The notes: generated by a model not told the origin, from the letters alone. DNA of 64,000 bases from Stygiolobus azoricus (GCF_009729035.1 NZ_CP045483.1:248001-312000), one strand, 5' to 3'. Numbered from the stretch's first letter, positions 27,364 to 37,939 are shown. Numbers and translations: made by a program.

Positions 27364-28413
27364 TTACGCAGGCCTCAGAGGAGGCAGTTTAAGTCCCTCT
27401 GTTTCATCAAAACCTTGAGATATATTAAAGGCTTGAACTGCTTGTCCAGCGGCTCCTTTCATTAAATTATCAATAGCGGAGAACATCGTAATCCTATTAA
27501 TCCTTTCTTCTATTGCAAAGCCTACATCTGCATAATTACTACCAATAACATATTTTGTATCTGGGTAAGGATGTATATTACCTCTAATAATTCTGATAAA
27601 CTTTCTATTCTTGTAGAAATCTACAACTTTCTTCCAAAATTCGAGTTCTGGTACTGATGTAGATAACCATCCATGAACAGATGCAAATGCTCCTCTTACA
27701 CTACTAACTGCATGAGGAATTAAACTAACCTTAACTTCTCTCTTTGCCAAAATGCTCAACTCTTGCTCGGCTTCAGCTGCATGCCTATGTCCATCGGCAT
27801 CATATGGTCTTATTGCATTTTGCCTTTCAGGATGATGACTTCCTTCTGTAGGCTTTGCTCCTCCTTCACTACTAGATACCTTTACGTCGCTAACTAACTT
27901 GTATATATCTAATAACCCAGAAGATACTAAAGGTGCAGCTGCCAAGATAGTGGCAGTTGCATTACAACCCGGAGAAGCTATTAGCTTTGCACCTTTCAAT
28001 TCCTCGTAATGAAGTTCTGGAATTCCGTAAACTGATTTTTTGAGGAGATCTGGATAAGGATGCTCATATCCATACCATAGTTTATATTTTTCTGGGTCTT
28101 TTAATCTAAAATCTGCACTTAAATCCACTACTTGCAGACCCATTTCTAGTAATTTAGGAACATATTCCAAGGATACCTTATGGGGTAGAGCAAGGAAAAC
28201 TGTGTCAGCCTTATCACCTATCCTATCCCAAGAAAATTGTGAAAAGTTCATGGAATAAAATCCTCTCAGATTAGGATGAACTAGTGATATGGGCTTTCCT
28301 GCATATTCCCTAGACGTTACATATGTTACTTCTACTTTAGGATGAACTGCAAGAAGTCTTAATAATTCCCCACCTGTATACCCAGACCCGCCAATAACTG
28401 CTACTCTTATCAT
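27364..28413 (-). CDS. lysY: [LysW]-aminoadipyl/glutamyl phosphate reductase
   Basis: NADPH-dependent reductase giving the LysW-linked semialdehyde. The 349-residue ArgC-family enzyme starts IRVAVIGGSGYTGGELLRLL (NADP loop) and has the catalytic cysteine in ASPGCNATATIL near residue 149. KPTEGSHHPERQNAIRPYD follows. First gene of the lysYZM part of the cluster. Its start is 19 bases from the divergent start of the 28433 gene, so the TATA element (TATTTATAA) lies inside the neighbour's coding sequence. Confidence 0.93.
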   Translation of the reverse strand: MIRVAVIGGSGYTGGELLRLLAVHPKVEVTYVTSREYAGKPISLVHPNLRGFYSMNFSQFSWDRIGDKADTVFLALPHKVSLEYVPKLLEMGLQVVDLSADFRLKDPEKYKLWYGYEHPYPDLLKKSVYGIPELHYEELKGAKLIASPGCNATATILAAAPLVSSGLLDIYKLVSDVKVSSSEGGAKPTEGSHHPERQNAIRPYDADGHRHAAEAEQELSILAKREVKVSLIPHAVSSVRGAFASVHGWLSTSVPELEFWKKVVDFYKNRKFIRIIRGNIHPYPDTKYVIGSNYADVGFAIEERINRITMFSAIDNLMKGAAGQAVQAFNISQGFDETEGLKLPPLRPA

Positions 28414-28432
28414 CTACTACTGAAAGAGTAGA

Positions 28433-28897
28433 ATGAATTATAAATATTTCGATTACCAAAAAGAAATCGTGAGTACTAACACTGACGAGCTTAAGAAATT
28501 TCTTGAGGCTAAAATTGCTGAATTGAAAAAGGAATTAGAATATTATGAGTATTTGTACAGTATTCTAGAAGCTGAAGGGTATAAGAGCATAATAAAGGGA
28601 AACAAAGGGACAGCTGATGTTATAAAAAATAGTAGGGGGGAAATAATAGCAGAGATATACTATACTCCACCATTAATGAGGATTCTCTTCAGAGGAAAAA
28701 TACTAATGAAGAAAACGTATTCTAACGTAATAAATAGAATGTTAGAAATTGAAAAAAATAGAAGTAAAATTGAATACGAAGTATCCTTAGACAAGGATGA
28801 ACTAAGGGAAATCATTATCAATAATGTTAAGGATGAACTAACGTATAACAAGATAAAGGCTGGATTACAATCAATACTAGAGAGGATAAGTCTTTAG
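28433..28897 (+). CDS. unknown helical protein
   Basis: A 154-residue, lysine- and glutamate-rich protein. Residues 17-48 form a probable coiled coil (TDELKKFLEAKIAELKKELE). The C-terminal 40 residues are again helical. No enzyme motif, metal site or membrane segment is seen. It is divergent from lysY and ends 11 bases before the convergent cedB gene. The family is not recognised. Confidence 0.6.
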   Translation: MNYKYFDYQKEIVSTNTDELKKFLEAKIAELKKELEYYEYLYSILEAEGYKSIIKGNKGTADVIKNSRGEIIAEIYYTPPLMRILFRGKILMKKTYSNVINRMLEIEKNRSKIEYEVSLDKDELREIIINNVKDELTYNKIKAGLQSILERISL

Positions 28898-28907
28898 ATC
28901 GGTAAAG

Positions 28908-30695
28908 TCAGCTAGCGAAGGTATCAAGCTTTACTACTAACGGTCTCGGATCTCCTATAAATCTTATTACACCCTCTCCTCTTCCTAAGAAGCTTAACTC
29001 TCTGTAAATCTCTTCATCACTAAGATTAGCGAATCTCTTCACCTCAGACCAAAATTTCTTATCACCGTTATTCATAAAGACCAATAATCCGCTATTTTCT
29101 AAAAAAATATCTGATAATTCGCCCAAGTCGTAAAGATTTTGTGTAGCCATCATTAGAATTATACCATAACCTCTACCCCTCTTTATAATATCAGCGACCA
29201 GTGAGTAGTCCTCGCTCTCAGACCTTAGTATCGTCCAGGCTTCATCTATTACTAGTGAAATTTTGAATTTATCATCAGCTATATTATACTTGTTAATAAT
29301 CTTAACTAGTATAGAATATATTACGAATCTTTTTAGTTCTTCAGACTTTATTAATGATAAATCGATAACGTAAACACCCTCTTCAATCTTGTCCACTAAA
29401 GACTCATCTGAACTTTCGATGTCTACTGACTTTATTTTATTCACGATCTTTGATAGGTAAATCTTGACTTCTTCTGTCACGTCAAGTTGATTTATCTGCT
29501 CGATAACGCTATTCCATGTTGGTTCTTGAAATCTACTGAAAGCTTCCGTAATCACCTTATACAGTATTGATGAGGAATACTTGTCCATTCTAAATGAATT
29601 ACTAATTACATTTTCTAACAGAGAGACGTATATTCCTTGATTAATATTTTCGGAAATCTTCAGGAGATTTATACTATAAATTAATGGATTTAATATAACT
29701 GGTTTTATTCCTTTCCTTCTTAGCCTCAGCTTTATGTCATTTTTTACATCAAAGAAAACCACTGGAATATGATACCATGTATTGATTTTAACACCAGTCG
29801 AGATTAAGAATTCAGTCTTACCGGCACCGCTGGGCCCTATAACTAACACGTGAGGATTCATAGTTTTTTCCAAGTTCCAGAATACTGATCTAGCAGTTCC
29901 TATCTCTTTCCCCAAATAAATACCATCTGAGATTATCTGATAAGTCGGAGATTTCGGTATGGAGAAAACTGTGAAGTAGGGAATTTGAGTAGGAAATCCT
30001 ACCTTTTCCTTCCTTCTAATGTAACCACTGGTAATAAAGTCCTCAACCTCGGAAGTTCTAGCCAGCCTTGCTTTTATACCTATACTTTCTAATCCCTTTC
30101 TGAGAAGAGTTGCTGATGCTAATGCTTTTTCCCTAGAAGGAGAAGTTACCACAAAATATATAATATACTGAAAAGGTGGCTCTCCTTCACTTATCTTCTT
30201 TATCATTTCTTGAATCATAAGTAACTCGTTTTTTACCTTTTCATTAGAAGGATCTGCTTCTGTTATCACTCGTAAATTTTGCGCTCGTCTAAATAAAGAT
30301 TCTAGAAATTTATTCTTATCTATGCTTTTTTTCCTAAAGATTATGTCTACGTTATCTACTACGTCAAGAACTTTATGAAAAGATATTACTTTAGCTCTAA
30401 GTCCCTCATTTGATAGATCCCTATAGTCAAACGGTATATCGTCAACAATCACAAACGCTTTATATTCATCTTTACTTTCTAATATTCCGTCAATTATTCT
30501 ATATTCATTTTCTATAATTTTTCTGTTAAATAATATAAAATCTTTAAATTTTTGAGCTAATATATCGATCTTTAGGAAATCAGGTCTTACTAAAATTACA
30601 GAAACTGCTGCTAAAATTAAAAATATAAAATTCCTAGAGATTATACCTAGAAATACTAGAAGAATCGGTATTATTAAGAGCTGCTTACTTTCCAT
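28908..30695 (-). CDS. cedB: DNA-import ATPase CedB (HerA/VirB4 type)
   Basis: A 595-residue membrane-bound ATPase. The first 38 residues form one or two membrane helices (LLIIPILLVFLGII and FIFLILAAVSVILV). Walker A GPSGAGKTE is near residue 280 and Walker B with SLVIDEAWTIL near residue 490, followed by RGRGYGIILMMATQ, the HerA/VirB4 pattern. In Sulfolobus acidocaldarius cedB lies close to the lysine genes and powers DNA uptake through the CedA channel after UV-induced aggregation. Location and architecture fit; CedA is not in this window. A cytoplasmic HerA with NurA is less likely because of the N-terminal membrane helices. Confidence 0.85.
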   Translation of the reverse strand: MESKQLLIIPILLVFLGIISRNFIFLILAAVSVILVRPDFLKIDILAQKFKDFILFNRKIIENEYRIIDGILESKDEYKAFVIVDDIPFDYRDLSNEGLRAKVISFHKVLDVVDNVDIIFRKKSIDKNKFLESLFRRAQNLRVITEADPSNEKVKNELLMIQEMIKKISEGEPPFQYIIYFVVTSPSREKALASATLLRKGLESIGIKARLARTSEVEDFITSGYIRRKEKVGFPTQIPYFTVFSIPKSPTYQIISDGIYLGKEIGTARSVFWNLEKTMNPHVLVIGPSGAGKTEFLISTGVKINTWYHIPVVFFDVKNDIKLRLRRKGIKPVILNPLIYSINLLKISENINQGIYVSLLENVISNSFRMDKYSSSILYKVITEAFSRFQEPTWNSVIEQINQLDVTEEVKIYLSKIVNKIKSVDIESSDESLVDKIEEGVYVIDLSLIKSEELKRFVIYSILVKIINKYNIADDKFKISLVIDEAWTILRSESEDYSLVADIIKRGRGYGIILMMATQNLYDLGELSDIFLENSGLLVFMNNGDKKFWSEVKRFANLSDEEIYRELSFLGRGEGVIRFIGDPRPLVVKLDTFAS

Positions 30696-30725
30696 GAATA
30701 ATATAATAATAAAAGGGTGGCGAGA

Positions 30726-30738
30726 CTAAAACGAAAGT
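30726..30738 (-). promoter_or_regulatory. cedB promoter with possible Orc1-2 hexamer
   Basis: On the minus strand ACTTTC (30738-30733) is followed directly by the weak TATA-like GTTTTAG (30732-30726), 31-37 bases before the cedB ATG. ACTTTC matches the ANTTTC damage-response motif. The string ATACTTTCG is shared with the orc1-2 upstream region. Confidence 0.4.
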
Positions 30739-30746
30739 ATATACAC

Positions 30747-31382
30747 TTATAGTTCGATATTTGCGTGAATTTGCCTCAGGTCTTCCTCTTTTTTACCTAA
30801 CTTTACCATTAATTCTGCAACTACCCCATCTAAGAATACTTGAGTAGTATCTTCAAAAAGTGTTCCTAATGGTGCTAAAGGTTCCGTAATTCCAAGAATT
30901 TGCCTCGCAAAATAATCCTCATTGACAGAGTATTTAGTCCTACCTGGAACCTCTACTACAATATCTGAAATTTTAGCTATGGGACTGTCAGCGTAGCTTG
31001 TAATAGTGATCAGAACTGCCTTAGCTTCTTTTGCAGCTTCTGCAGCGGTTAGAATAAGTTTAGTTCTACCTGAACCAGAAATTGCTATAGCTATATCCTT
31101 TTCCCCGATAGCAGGGACTATAGTATCGCCCAAGACATACGCGTTATAACCGAGATGAAGAAGCCTCATGGCAAAAGCCCTGCCTACTAGCCCACTTCTG
31201 CCAGCTCCCATAACCAAAATTTTTCCATTCTTCTTATTATGATACATATCAACTAACGCATCAACCATTTTTTCTACTTGTTCGTGTTTTATCATTTGCG
31301 CGGAACGGATTATAAACTCTGCTATATCAAACATTGTTTTTATACTCATGGGGGCTTGAAGAAGAGATGAGGATGAGGACAA
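30747..31382 (-). CDS. hxlB: 6-phospho-3-hexuloisomerase-like SIS-domain protein
   Basis: SIS-fold sugar-phosphate isomerase that converts 3-hexulose 6-phosphate to fructose 6-phosphate, in archaea mostly used to make ribulose 5-phosphate. The 211-residue protein has [20 protein letters not shown] near residue 54 and [19 protein letters not shown] near residue 98, with [18 protein letters not shown] typical of PHI. The serine-rich start is TTG at 31382, seven bases after GGAG; an ATG at 31349 is an alternative start. A 3-hexulose-6-phosphate synthase gene is not nearby. Confidence 0.85.
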   Translation of the reverse strand: MSSSSSLLQAPMSIKTMFDIAEFIIRSAQMIKHEQVEKMVDALVDMYHNKKNGKILVMGAGRSGLVGRAFAMRLLHLGYNAYVLGDTIVPAIGEKDIAIAISGSGRTKLILTAAEAAKEAKAVLITITSYADSPIAKISDIVVEVPGRTKYSVNEDYFARQILGITEPLAPLGTLFEDTTQVFLDGVVAELMVKLGKKEEDLRQIHANIEL

Positions 31383-31482
31383 ATTATTTCTCCAAATAGA
31401 CTATTGTGCACAATCACTTTAAAACATTACTTCCGTCAAATGACAGATATTATTTATTTGTAAATGTTAAAACTAATTATAC

Positions 31483-31791
31483 ATGTCATCTACAACCAGG
31501 TGGATTCCTAAATGGAAAACAATCCAGCTTTCGATAGAAAATAAAACTGTTGACGTATGCTTCGACGAAATAAGTCAACTGTATGCTTGTCCTATATGCA
31601 CACCGATATGTAAGAAAGGGGGAATACCAGATTATGGTGCATACTTCTTTACAGTAGACGACTTAAAGGATCACTTAGAAGCTCATAAAGAATCGTTGTG
31701 GAGTAAGAAGACAAGAAGAGTAGAAGAGGAAGAGGAAGAAGAAAAAGTGAGAGTAGAAGAGGAAGAGGAAGAAGATGAAAATCAAGACTAA
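31483..31791 (+). CDS. zinc-knuckle protein with acidic repeat tail
   Basis: A 102-residue protein. Residues 27-70 contain C27, ACPICTPICKKGG and the late H66 and H70 in KDHLEAHKES, a C2H2- or C4-like zinc site. The C-terminal 30 residues are nearly all Glu, encoded by a 33-base tandem repeat. Such acidic tails often contact basic proteins or displace nucleic acid. Its stop overlaps the start of the PfkB-kinase gene by 17 bases. Family not identified. Confidence 0.65.
   Translation: MSSTTRWIPKWKTIQLSIENKTVDVCFDEISQLYACPICTPICKKGGIPDYGAYFFTVDDLKDHLEAHKESLWSKKTRRVEEEEEEEKVRVEEEEEEDENQD
31717..31775 (+). repeat. 33-base tandem repeat coding for Glu-rich tail
   Basis: The unit starting AGAGTAGAAGAGGAAGAGG at 31717 recurs at 31750, an offset of 33 bases, with the second copy preserved over about 26 bases. 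It encodes RVEEEEEEEKV then RVEEEEEEDE, and leads into the start codon of the next gene. Confidence 0.85.
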
Positions 31792-32575
31792 AATAGCAAT
31801 TATAGGGAGCTTTACAATAGATCTTCTAGCAAACAAAGGAGAGCAGTTAGGAGGGCCTCCTCTCTATTCAGGATTTGCTATATACATGCTAGGAGGACAA
31901 CCTATAGTATATTCCATGATAGAAAAAAGGTATGAGCTCTTTTTACCCTCCTTCCTATCAAAATATAGATTAGAATATGTAAATTCAATCCCAACATTTG
32001 AACTCATATATGACCAAATTGGAACTAGAAGATTAATTCTAAGAAAGAAAAATAATAAAAATTTAGATATTAGTACAATAAATTGTAGTGATATAGATGG
32101 AATTATTATAAATCCAGTATGCAAAGAACTGAATAACTTACCTAAAATCACTAAACCAATAGCAATAGATATTCAAGGATTTGTAAGACTATGCGAACCT
32201 GATAAAGAAGTTAGAATAATCCAGCACGACATATCGTCATTATTTACAAAATCTAAAAACTTAGCAGTACTTCATGCTAATTATCAGGAAATAGGTGGTT
32301 CGAAAGTAGATTTGCATAAATTATACGATATGGGATTTAACGAAATATTAATATCTTATGACGAAGATGGATTCATTCTACACTCTAAAGGCTTAACGGT
32401 TAATTATAAGCCATCGAAAATTGGAGAGTATAAAGTGGGGACTGGAGATATACTATTAGCAAGTTACTTTATATTAAGACTAAACGGAACCCCAATATAC
32501 AAGGCAGTCGAGGTTTCTGGAAAATTTGTAGAATGGTTCAGCAGTGAAGGATATCGTTTATTGTTTCACAGATAG
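31775..32575 (+). CDS. PfkB-family carbohydrate kinase
   Basis: A 266-residue ribokinase-like enzyme. The N-terminus (KIAIIGSFTIDLLANKGEQLGGPPLYS) carries the GG substrate turn, and KVGTGDILLASYFI near residue 220 has the GxGD catalytic base. It is shorter than ribokinase and its substrate could be a sugar or nucleoside. ATG at 31775 lies inside the end of the zinc-knuckle gene; the 3' end overlaps the convergent FAD-protein gene by 38 bases. Confidence 0.8.
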   Translation: MKIKTKIAIIGSFTIDLLANKGEQLGGPPLYSGFAIYMLGGQPIVYSMIEKRYELFLPSFLSKYRLEYVNSIPTFELIYDQIGTRRLILRKKNNKNLDISTINCSDIDGIIINPVCKELNNLPKITKPIAIDIQGFVRLCEPDKEVRIIQHDISSLFTKSKNLAVLHANYQEIGGSKVDLHKLYDMGFNEILISYDEDGFILHSKGLTVNYKPSKIGEYKVGTGDILLASYFILRLNGTPIYKAVEVSGKFVEWFSSEGYRLLFHR

Positions 32576-33404
32576 TAAAATTACGCCACTTACCTAATCT
32601 TCCACAAAAATGTATATCTTCTTTTTCTTCCTTCAATTTTTCGTCTTGATCACGCTCAAGTATTGCATCCTTTATAACCCTGTACCTAAAACTTATAATA
32701 TCCTCTTTTTTAAGTATGTTCTTTCTCTTCAAATCTCCATAAACTCTATCCCATGAAGGAATCTTCATAGAAAACGGAATTAGAACATAAACTATATCAT
32801 AAGAGTTATTCATCCAACTAGCCAAAATCACATGAGAAAACGTCACACCTTTATCTCCATCAACTATTACGGTGTTCTCTGCTCTATCACTTTTGTTAAC
32901 AAAGAATACTGCCTCTAAGAATCCTATACTCCTACCCTTTTTAATGTTAAGTAAGTAAGAAGGCACTGTAACATATATTTCATCTGCTTTTATCACTTCA
33001 CCATTACTTAAAATTACCCTCTTACCTCCCTTGTACATGAATGTTGTAGAAAGCCTTACTCTAGTTGTTTTAGATAAACTATCTAAAACTAACCTTAAAT
33101 TATCTATATAATACATTTTTTCATTAAATACTAACCATTCAGGGAGGTTTGAAACACCTAATTTTTCTAATAGGTAATTCTCTTTCCTTGAAATAACGTT
33201 TAACTCAACCTCCTTGTAGCTAAATTGGCTAAATAGATCACACTTACGAGCAGTTAATGGTGGATAAAGAGGAATAGAGAATTCCCCTATGTCCTCGTAA
33301 GAGAAAATTCCTCCAACCTTATTTTGAGACTCTATAACCATACTGTCTTTTTTACTTGAAGCTAAAAGTAGACCCGCTATTCCTCCTCCTAAGATTAAAT
33401 TCAC
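32538..33404 (-). CDS. FAD-dependent oxidoreductase, small amine-oxidase type
   Basis: A 288-residue protein starting MNLILGGGIAGLLLASS, a dinucleotide-binding GGGIAG motif at residues 6-11, followed by VIESQNKVGGIFSY, the second FAD motif with the E-(x)-GG pattern of protoporphyrinogen/phytoene oxidoreductases. The C-terminal DIHFCGRLGKWRNFT is the third FAD contact of the family. It is about 150 residues shorter than typical members. It starts at GTG 33404 just after an unknown 93-residue gene on the same strand. Substrate unknown. Confidence 0.7.
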   Translation of the reverse strand: MNLILGGGIAGLLLASSKKDSMVIESQNKVGGIFSYEDIGEFSIPLYPPLTARKCDLFSQFSYKEVELNVISRKENYLLEKLGVSNLPEWLVFNEKMYYIDNLRLVLDSLSKTTRVRLSTTFMYKGGKRVILSNGEVIKADEIYVTVPSYLLNIKKGRSIGFLEAVFFVNKSDRAENTVIVDGDKGVTFSHVILASWMNNSYDIVYVLIPFSMKIPSWDRVYGDLKRKNILKKEDIISFRYRVIKDAILERDQDEKLKEEKEDIHFCGRLGKWRNFTICETINDILHC

Positions 33405-33407
33405 ATG

Positions 33408-33689
33408 CTATACTAAGGCTCCAGATGATAAAATTCTATCCCATCTAACCTTGAAAATTTCACTATTACGATCATTTCTGTTATCCTCTCCATCCACTAC
33501 TTTTCTTATCAGATCATTAATATCGTCACCAGGTAGTACCTTGATCTTTCTTCCGTTATATTCTAGTTCAGTATAATCACTCAGCAAGTCATACTCGAAT
33601 GTGAAAAAGATATTATGAGATTTCAAATACTCCATTATTTCCTTGCTTATCGTTATTTCGTCATTATTACTTACTACAATCTTAAGCAT
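33408..33689 (-). CDS. unknown 93-residue protein
   Basis: An acidic alpha/beta protein (LKIVVSNNDEITISKEIMEY, then YNGRKIKVLPGDDINDLIRK) with alternating strand-helix character. It has no cysteine, P-loop or membrane segment. Three bases separate its stop from the FAD-protein gene, so the two probably form an operon. No family recognised. Confidence 0.5.
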   Translation of the reverse strand: MLKIVVSNNDEITISKEIMEYLKSHNIFFTFEYDLLSDYTELEYNGRKIKVLPGDDINDLIRKVVDGEDNRNDRNSEIFKVRWDRILSSGALV

Positions 33690-33747
33690 GTCACTTTTAT
33701 CATTATAACTGATTATACTTATAAGGATTGTAAAGGGGTAATATCAA

Positions 33748-33975
33748 GTGAAATCATTTTTAGGTTCAACAATACTCCAAGGCGGAGGGATAGTAGCATA
33801 TACTACATCGGCCCAAGAAGCTCAAAAGTTAAAGGAAGAATTTAAAACTATTTTCAAAGAGTTTTCGATAAGAATACTGGATTTAAGCAAAACTGAAGAA
33901 AGGCTTATAGCCATAAATCTTGACCCAGACATAGCAGATTTTAAGGAAGGGTTTGTAGTCGCGATAGGTATATAA
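33748..33975 (+). CDS. unknown 75-residue protein
   Basis: A small alpha/beta protein that starts at GTG 33748 after GGGGTAATATCAA. It has FLGSTILQGGGIVAYTTSAQ, a helical middle and a hydrophobic end (DFKEGFVVAIGI). The TATA element of the downstream tRNA-Val lies across its stop codon. No family recognised; coding support rests on codon pattern and placement. Confidence 0.5.
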   Translation: MKSFLGSTILQGGGIVAYTTSAQEAQKLKEEFKTIFKEFSIRILDLSKTEERLIAINLDPDIADFKEGFVVAIGI

Positions 33976-33976
33976 A
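33970..33976 (+). promoter_or_regulatory. TATA element of tRNA-Val
   Basis: ATATAAA at 33970-33976 is 22-28 bases before tRNA position 1 and lies across the stop codon of the 75-residue gene. Confidence 0.5.
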
Positions 33977-33997
33977 GCAAAGCGCATAATTTTTAGT

Positions 33998-34087
33998 GGG
34001 CCCGTAGTCTAGCCTGGTTAGGACGCCGCCCTCACAAGTATATGCTGAGAACGGCGGAGGTCCCGAGTTCAAATCTCGGCGGGCCCA
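33998..34087 (+). tRNA. tRNA-Val (CAC), with intron
   Basis: Cloverleaf beginning GGGCCCGUAGUCUAGCC and closing CGGGCCC with discriminator A. The anticodon stem CCGCC/GGCGG encloses CUCACA, so U33 precedes CAC. About 15 nt of intron follow position 37. A CUC (Glu) reading is excluded because position 33 would be C. Confidence 0.93.
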
Positions 34088-34393
34088 TTTCACAGTATAA
34101 CCTTCCAACTATAACCACTGTTTTATATTACTAGCCGAGATAAGATTTGACACATAATCGTTAACTTCCATACTTAAGTGTAATAGTATCACTTGATAAA
34201 TACGACCAAGAATGTTTTGACTTTTACGAAGTAAGTAATTATTACCATCGCATGAATAAACAAGCTTCTACTGCAAAGATTAACGAAACACTATTATCTA
34301 TAAACATGTCAAAAACCGTAGGTTTCCTATAAGTATCGAAAGAGAAATTACCTAATAAAAACGATAAATTATAATTAAATCCTTAAGAAAGAA
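34088..34393. other. intergenic stretch, possible PIN-domain remnant
   Basis: 306 bases between two tRNA genes with no intact gene. One open plus-strand frame, 34165-34332, contains YEVSNYYHRMNKQASTAKIN, which resembles the middle of VapC-type PIN toxins (YEVxN followed by a helix), but there is no start codon or catalytic N-terminus. It could be a decayed toxin gene or chance. Nothing else was recognised. Confidence 0.3.
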
Positions 34394-34477
34394 CGCCGGG
34401 GGCGGGATTTGAACCCGCGCGTGGTTGCCCACACTGGCTCTCCAGGCCAGCCCCTTAGTCCGCTCGGGCACCCCGGC
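34394..34477 (-). tRNA. tRNA-Ser (GGA)
   Basis: Minus-strand class II cloverleaf beginning GCCGGGGUGCCCGAGC. The anticodon stem CUGGC/GCCAG encloses CUGGAGA, anticodon GGA. The long variable arm is UGUGGGCAACCACGC. No intron. The discriminator is G. Confidence 0.96.
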
Positions 34478-34544
34478 ACGCTATTATTATGATATGAAGA
34501 AGCCGTATATAAAATAAATTGTTAATAAGAAATCTTCTCCCCTT

Positions 34545-34853
34545 TTATATAAGTTGAATCTCAATATATACGTCATCAGGAACTCTTACTCTCATTAACT
34601 GTCTCATTACTCTTTCATCTGCTGTTATATCAATAATCCTTTTATGTATTTTCATTTCCCAATGTTCCCATTTTTTCTTTCCTTCCCCGTGAGGCAATCT
34701 CATAATAGGAACTTCCATTCTAGTAGTAGGCAAAGGTATCGGACCTCTAATCTGTATTCCAGTTTTTTGTGCCATCGTTTTTATTTGGTTAACTACGAAA
34801 TTCAAGTTATCAATATTTGTACTCCATAATCTTATTCGCGCCTTCGAGGGCAT
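34545..34853 (-). CDS. rps10: 30S ribosomal protein S10
   Basis: A 102-residue uS10 protein: [20 protein letters not shown] at the start and [11 protein letters not shown] near residue 37 with [20 protein letters not shown], all family signatures. It lies 26 bases downstream of the EF-1alpha gene in the usual archaeal S12-S7-EF1A-S10 series. Confidence 0.96.
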   Translation of the reverse strand: MPSKARIRLWSTNIDNLNFVVNQIKTMAQKTGIQIRGPIPLPTTRMEVPIMRLPHGEGKKKWEHWEMKIHKRIIDITADERVMRQLMRVRVPDDVYIEIQLI

Positions 34854-34879
34854 GAAAATTCACCAAAATATAAAAAACC

Positions 34880-36187
<1,308 letters not shown>

Positions 36188-36244
36188 GTCGTTTACCTCT
36201 TACACATTAATACCAGGGTGAACATTAAAAATTTAGCTATACTA

Positions 36245-36826
36245 TTACCTTGAGCTTAACGCGATTCTCTCTATTTCTTCTTTTTTCCTAATTGCAAAGC
36301 TCTTGGGGTCATTATTGGCTGCAGCAATAATTTCCTCCGCAAGTGCCTCTTCAATAGGCTTAGGATTGTTAAATGAAGCATCTTTAGCTCCAGTAACTAT
36401 ATGTCTCAAAGCAAGGTCAATTCTTCTTTGTGGGGAAACGTCTACAGCTACATAGTAAACTATACCACCGTACATTATACGCGTTACTTCTTCTCTAGGT
36501 GCTGTGTTTTCTATCGCTCTCACAAGGACCTGTATGGGATTTTGACCTGTCTTTACTGCAATTATGTCTAAAGTCGTCTTCACTATATTGTAAGCAAGCA
36601 TCTTTTTACCTTTATTTCTACCCGGCCTCATGAGGTTATTTATCAACCTTTCTACTATCGGTAACTTAGCCTTACCGAACCTTCTATGTTCATGTCTTCC
36701 TCCAGTGTGCGGTAAATAAACTGGCATTAAGTTAATGTACTTCTTTAGACTCGGGTCTCTAACTTCTACTTTAGTATCCCACTTACCAAAGACCTTTATA
36801 TCCAAATTTGAAACTTCATACGCCAT
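36245..36826 (-). CDS. rps7: 30S ribosomal protein S7
   Basis: A 193-residue uS7 protein with [20 protein letters not shown] near residue 34 and [19 protein letters not shown] near 58; the C-terminal [18 protein letters not shown] is also typical. ATG at 36826 is chosen because GGAG precedes it by six bases; the frame runs five codons further to a TTG without such support. Confidence 0.95.
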   Translation of the reverse strand: MAYEVSNLDIKVFGKWDTKVEVRDPSLKKYINLMPVYLPHTGGRHEHRRFGKAKLPIVERLINNLMRPGRNKGKKMLAYNIVKTTLDIIAVKTGQNPIQVLVRAIENTAPREEVTRIMYGGIVYYVAVDVSPQRRIDLALRHIVTGAKDASFNNPKPIEEALAEEIIAAANNDPKSFAIRKKEEIERIALSSR

Positions 36827-36909
36827 AGTGGTCTCCTTCAAATTATTTCTTATTTCCTTAAATCTATTTATGAAGGGTTTAATAGAGTTTGTGTATCTAT
36901 TATTTATTA

Positions 36910-37404
36910 ATGCAAGCAGACACTGATGAGAATTTAATAAGAGTCAAAAGAGTTGATGCATTCTTCTATCCTCTTCACGCAATTCCTACTATGGTGTTAT
37001 ATTTAGAAGATAGTAGAGAATTTAAGATGTTTTATATACCACCTGAGATAGTAATTCTCGTGAATAAACTTCAAGGTAAAAACGAATATGAAGGAATTAC
37101 TGGAAACGATAATAGGGAGAGTCTATATGATATATTATATGATATAATCTCTTTCTCTACCGATATAAAGGAAAATTTAAAGAAAATTGTTAACAGGGTA
37201 ATCATAGATGATATAATAAAGGAAAGTGGAGTATACGTTGCTACAGTCGAGTTCAAGTTCGACGGTGTAATAATAGAGAAAAAATTAATACCAAGTCATG
37301 CTGTACTATTGGCTTTGCTTTGCGACAAACCAATATTCGTAAAGAAACAGTTGGTTGAAGAGCAGGAAGCTGAGGAAAAGAAAAGAGGTTCAGATGTGGA
37401 ATAA
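36910..37404 (+). CDS. BFN-domain (DUF151-like) protein
   Basis: A 164-residue protein resembling the bifunctional-nuclease (DUF151) family: [20 protein letters not shown] near the start, [18 protein letters not shown] near 40 and [20 protein letters not shown] near the C-terminus, with the usual strand-helix order. Family members have been called nucleases, but the role in archaea is not settled. ATG at 36910 is preferred over a TTG seven codons upstream. It lies opposite the ribosomal-protein genes and ends in T-rich sequence. Confidence 0.6.
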   Translation: MQADTDENLIRVKRVDAFFYPLHAIPTMVLYLEDSREFKMFYIPPEIVILVNKLQGKNEYEGITGNDNRESLYDILYDIISFSTDIKENLKKIVNRVIIDDIIKESGVYVATVEFKFDGVIIEKKLIPSHAVLLALLCDKPIFVKKQLVEEQEAEEKKRGSDVE

Positions 37405-37425
37405 TTTTTATCTTTCTTTTTAGGA
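37405..37425 (+). terminator. T-rich terminator after the BFN gene
   Basis: TTTTTATCTTTCTTTTTA directly follows the stop codon; runs of T are the usual archaeal terminator signal. The opposite gene (rps12) ends about 70 bases later. Confidence 0.45.
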
Positions 37426-37495
37426 TTTGTAAAATTTATTTTATAATACCAAAATAATGTCAAAAATTCATATTTTGTAAGCTAAAAATTCATTA

Positions 37496-37939
37496 TTACC
37501 TTACTGGCTTTTGTTTCTTTCCTTTATATAACGCATCCAGAGAGACTCCATTAACCATAATGACCTTATATCTAACACCTGGTAGATCACCCATTGATCT
37601 CCCTAGCGTTCCACCGATACCAGCAATTACTACTTCATCGTGTTCATCAATGAAGTTTACCCCACCGTCTCCTGGAACGAATGCCGTGACTATTCTACCG
37701 TTTTTAACTAACTGCACTCTAACAGCTTTTCTAACGGCAGAATTAGGTTGCCTTGACTCTATACCAACTTTCTCTAGAACTATTCCTCTCGCCATAGGCG
37801 CTCCTTCTAACGGATCGTACTTCTCTTTTAGTTTAAGCATTCTTCTCTTGAAAGACCTCTGATGCCACCTAAACTTCAATCTTTTTAACTTAAGCTTTCT
37901 TGCAGCAAATAACCCTTTAGGAGACTTACTTCCTGCCAC
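37496..37939 (-). CDS. rps12: 30S ribosomal protein S12
   Basis: A 147-residue uS12 protein with [20 protein letters not shown] at the start, the [15 protein letters not shown] decoding loop near residue 87 and [16 protein letters not shown] near 110. GTG at 37939 is chosen: GGTGA lies five bases upstream and the resulting length equals that of Sulfolobus S12. A GTG three codons earlier is also in frame. Confidence 0.95.
   Translation of the reverse strand: MAGSKSPKGLFAARKLKLKRLKFRWHQRSFKRRMLKLKEKYDPLEGAPMARGIVLEKVGIESRQPNSAVRKAVRVQLVKNGRIVTAFVPGDGGVNFIDEHDEVVIAGIGGTLGRSMGDLPGVRYKVIMVNGVSLDALYKGKKQKPVR

Noticed and set aside
33998-34087. tRNA-Glu (CUC) reading of the tRNA at this place
   Set aside because: It would put C instead of U at position 33 and shift the anticodon stem; CAC (Val) gives a perfect stem.
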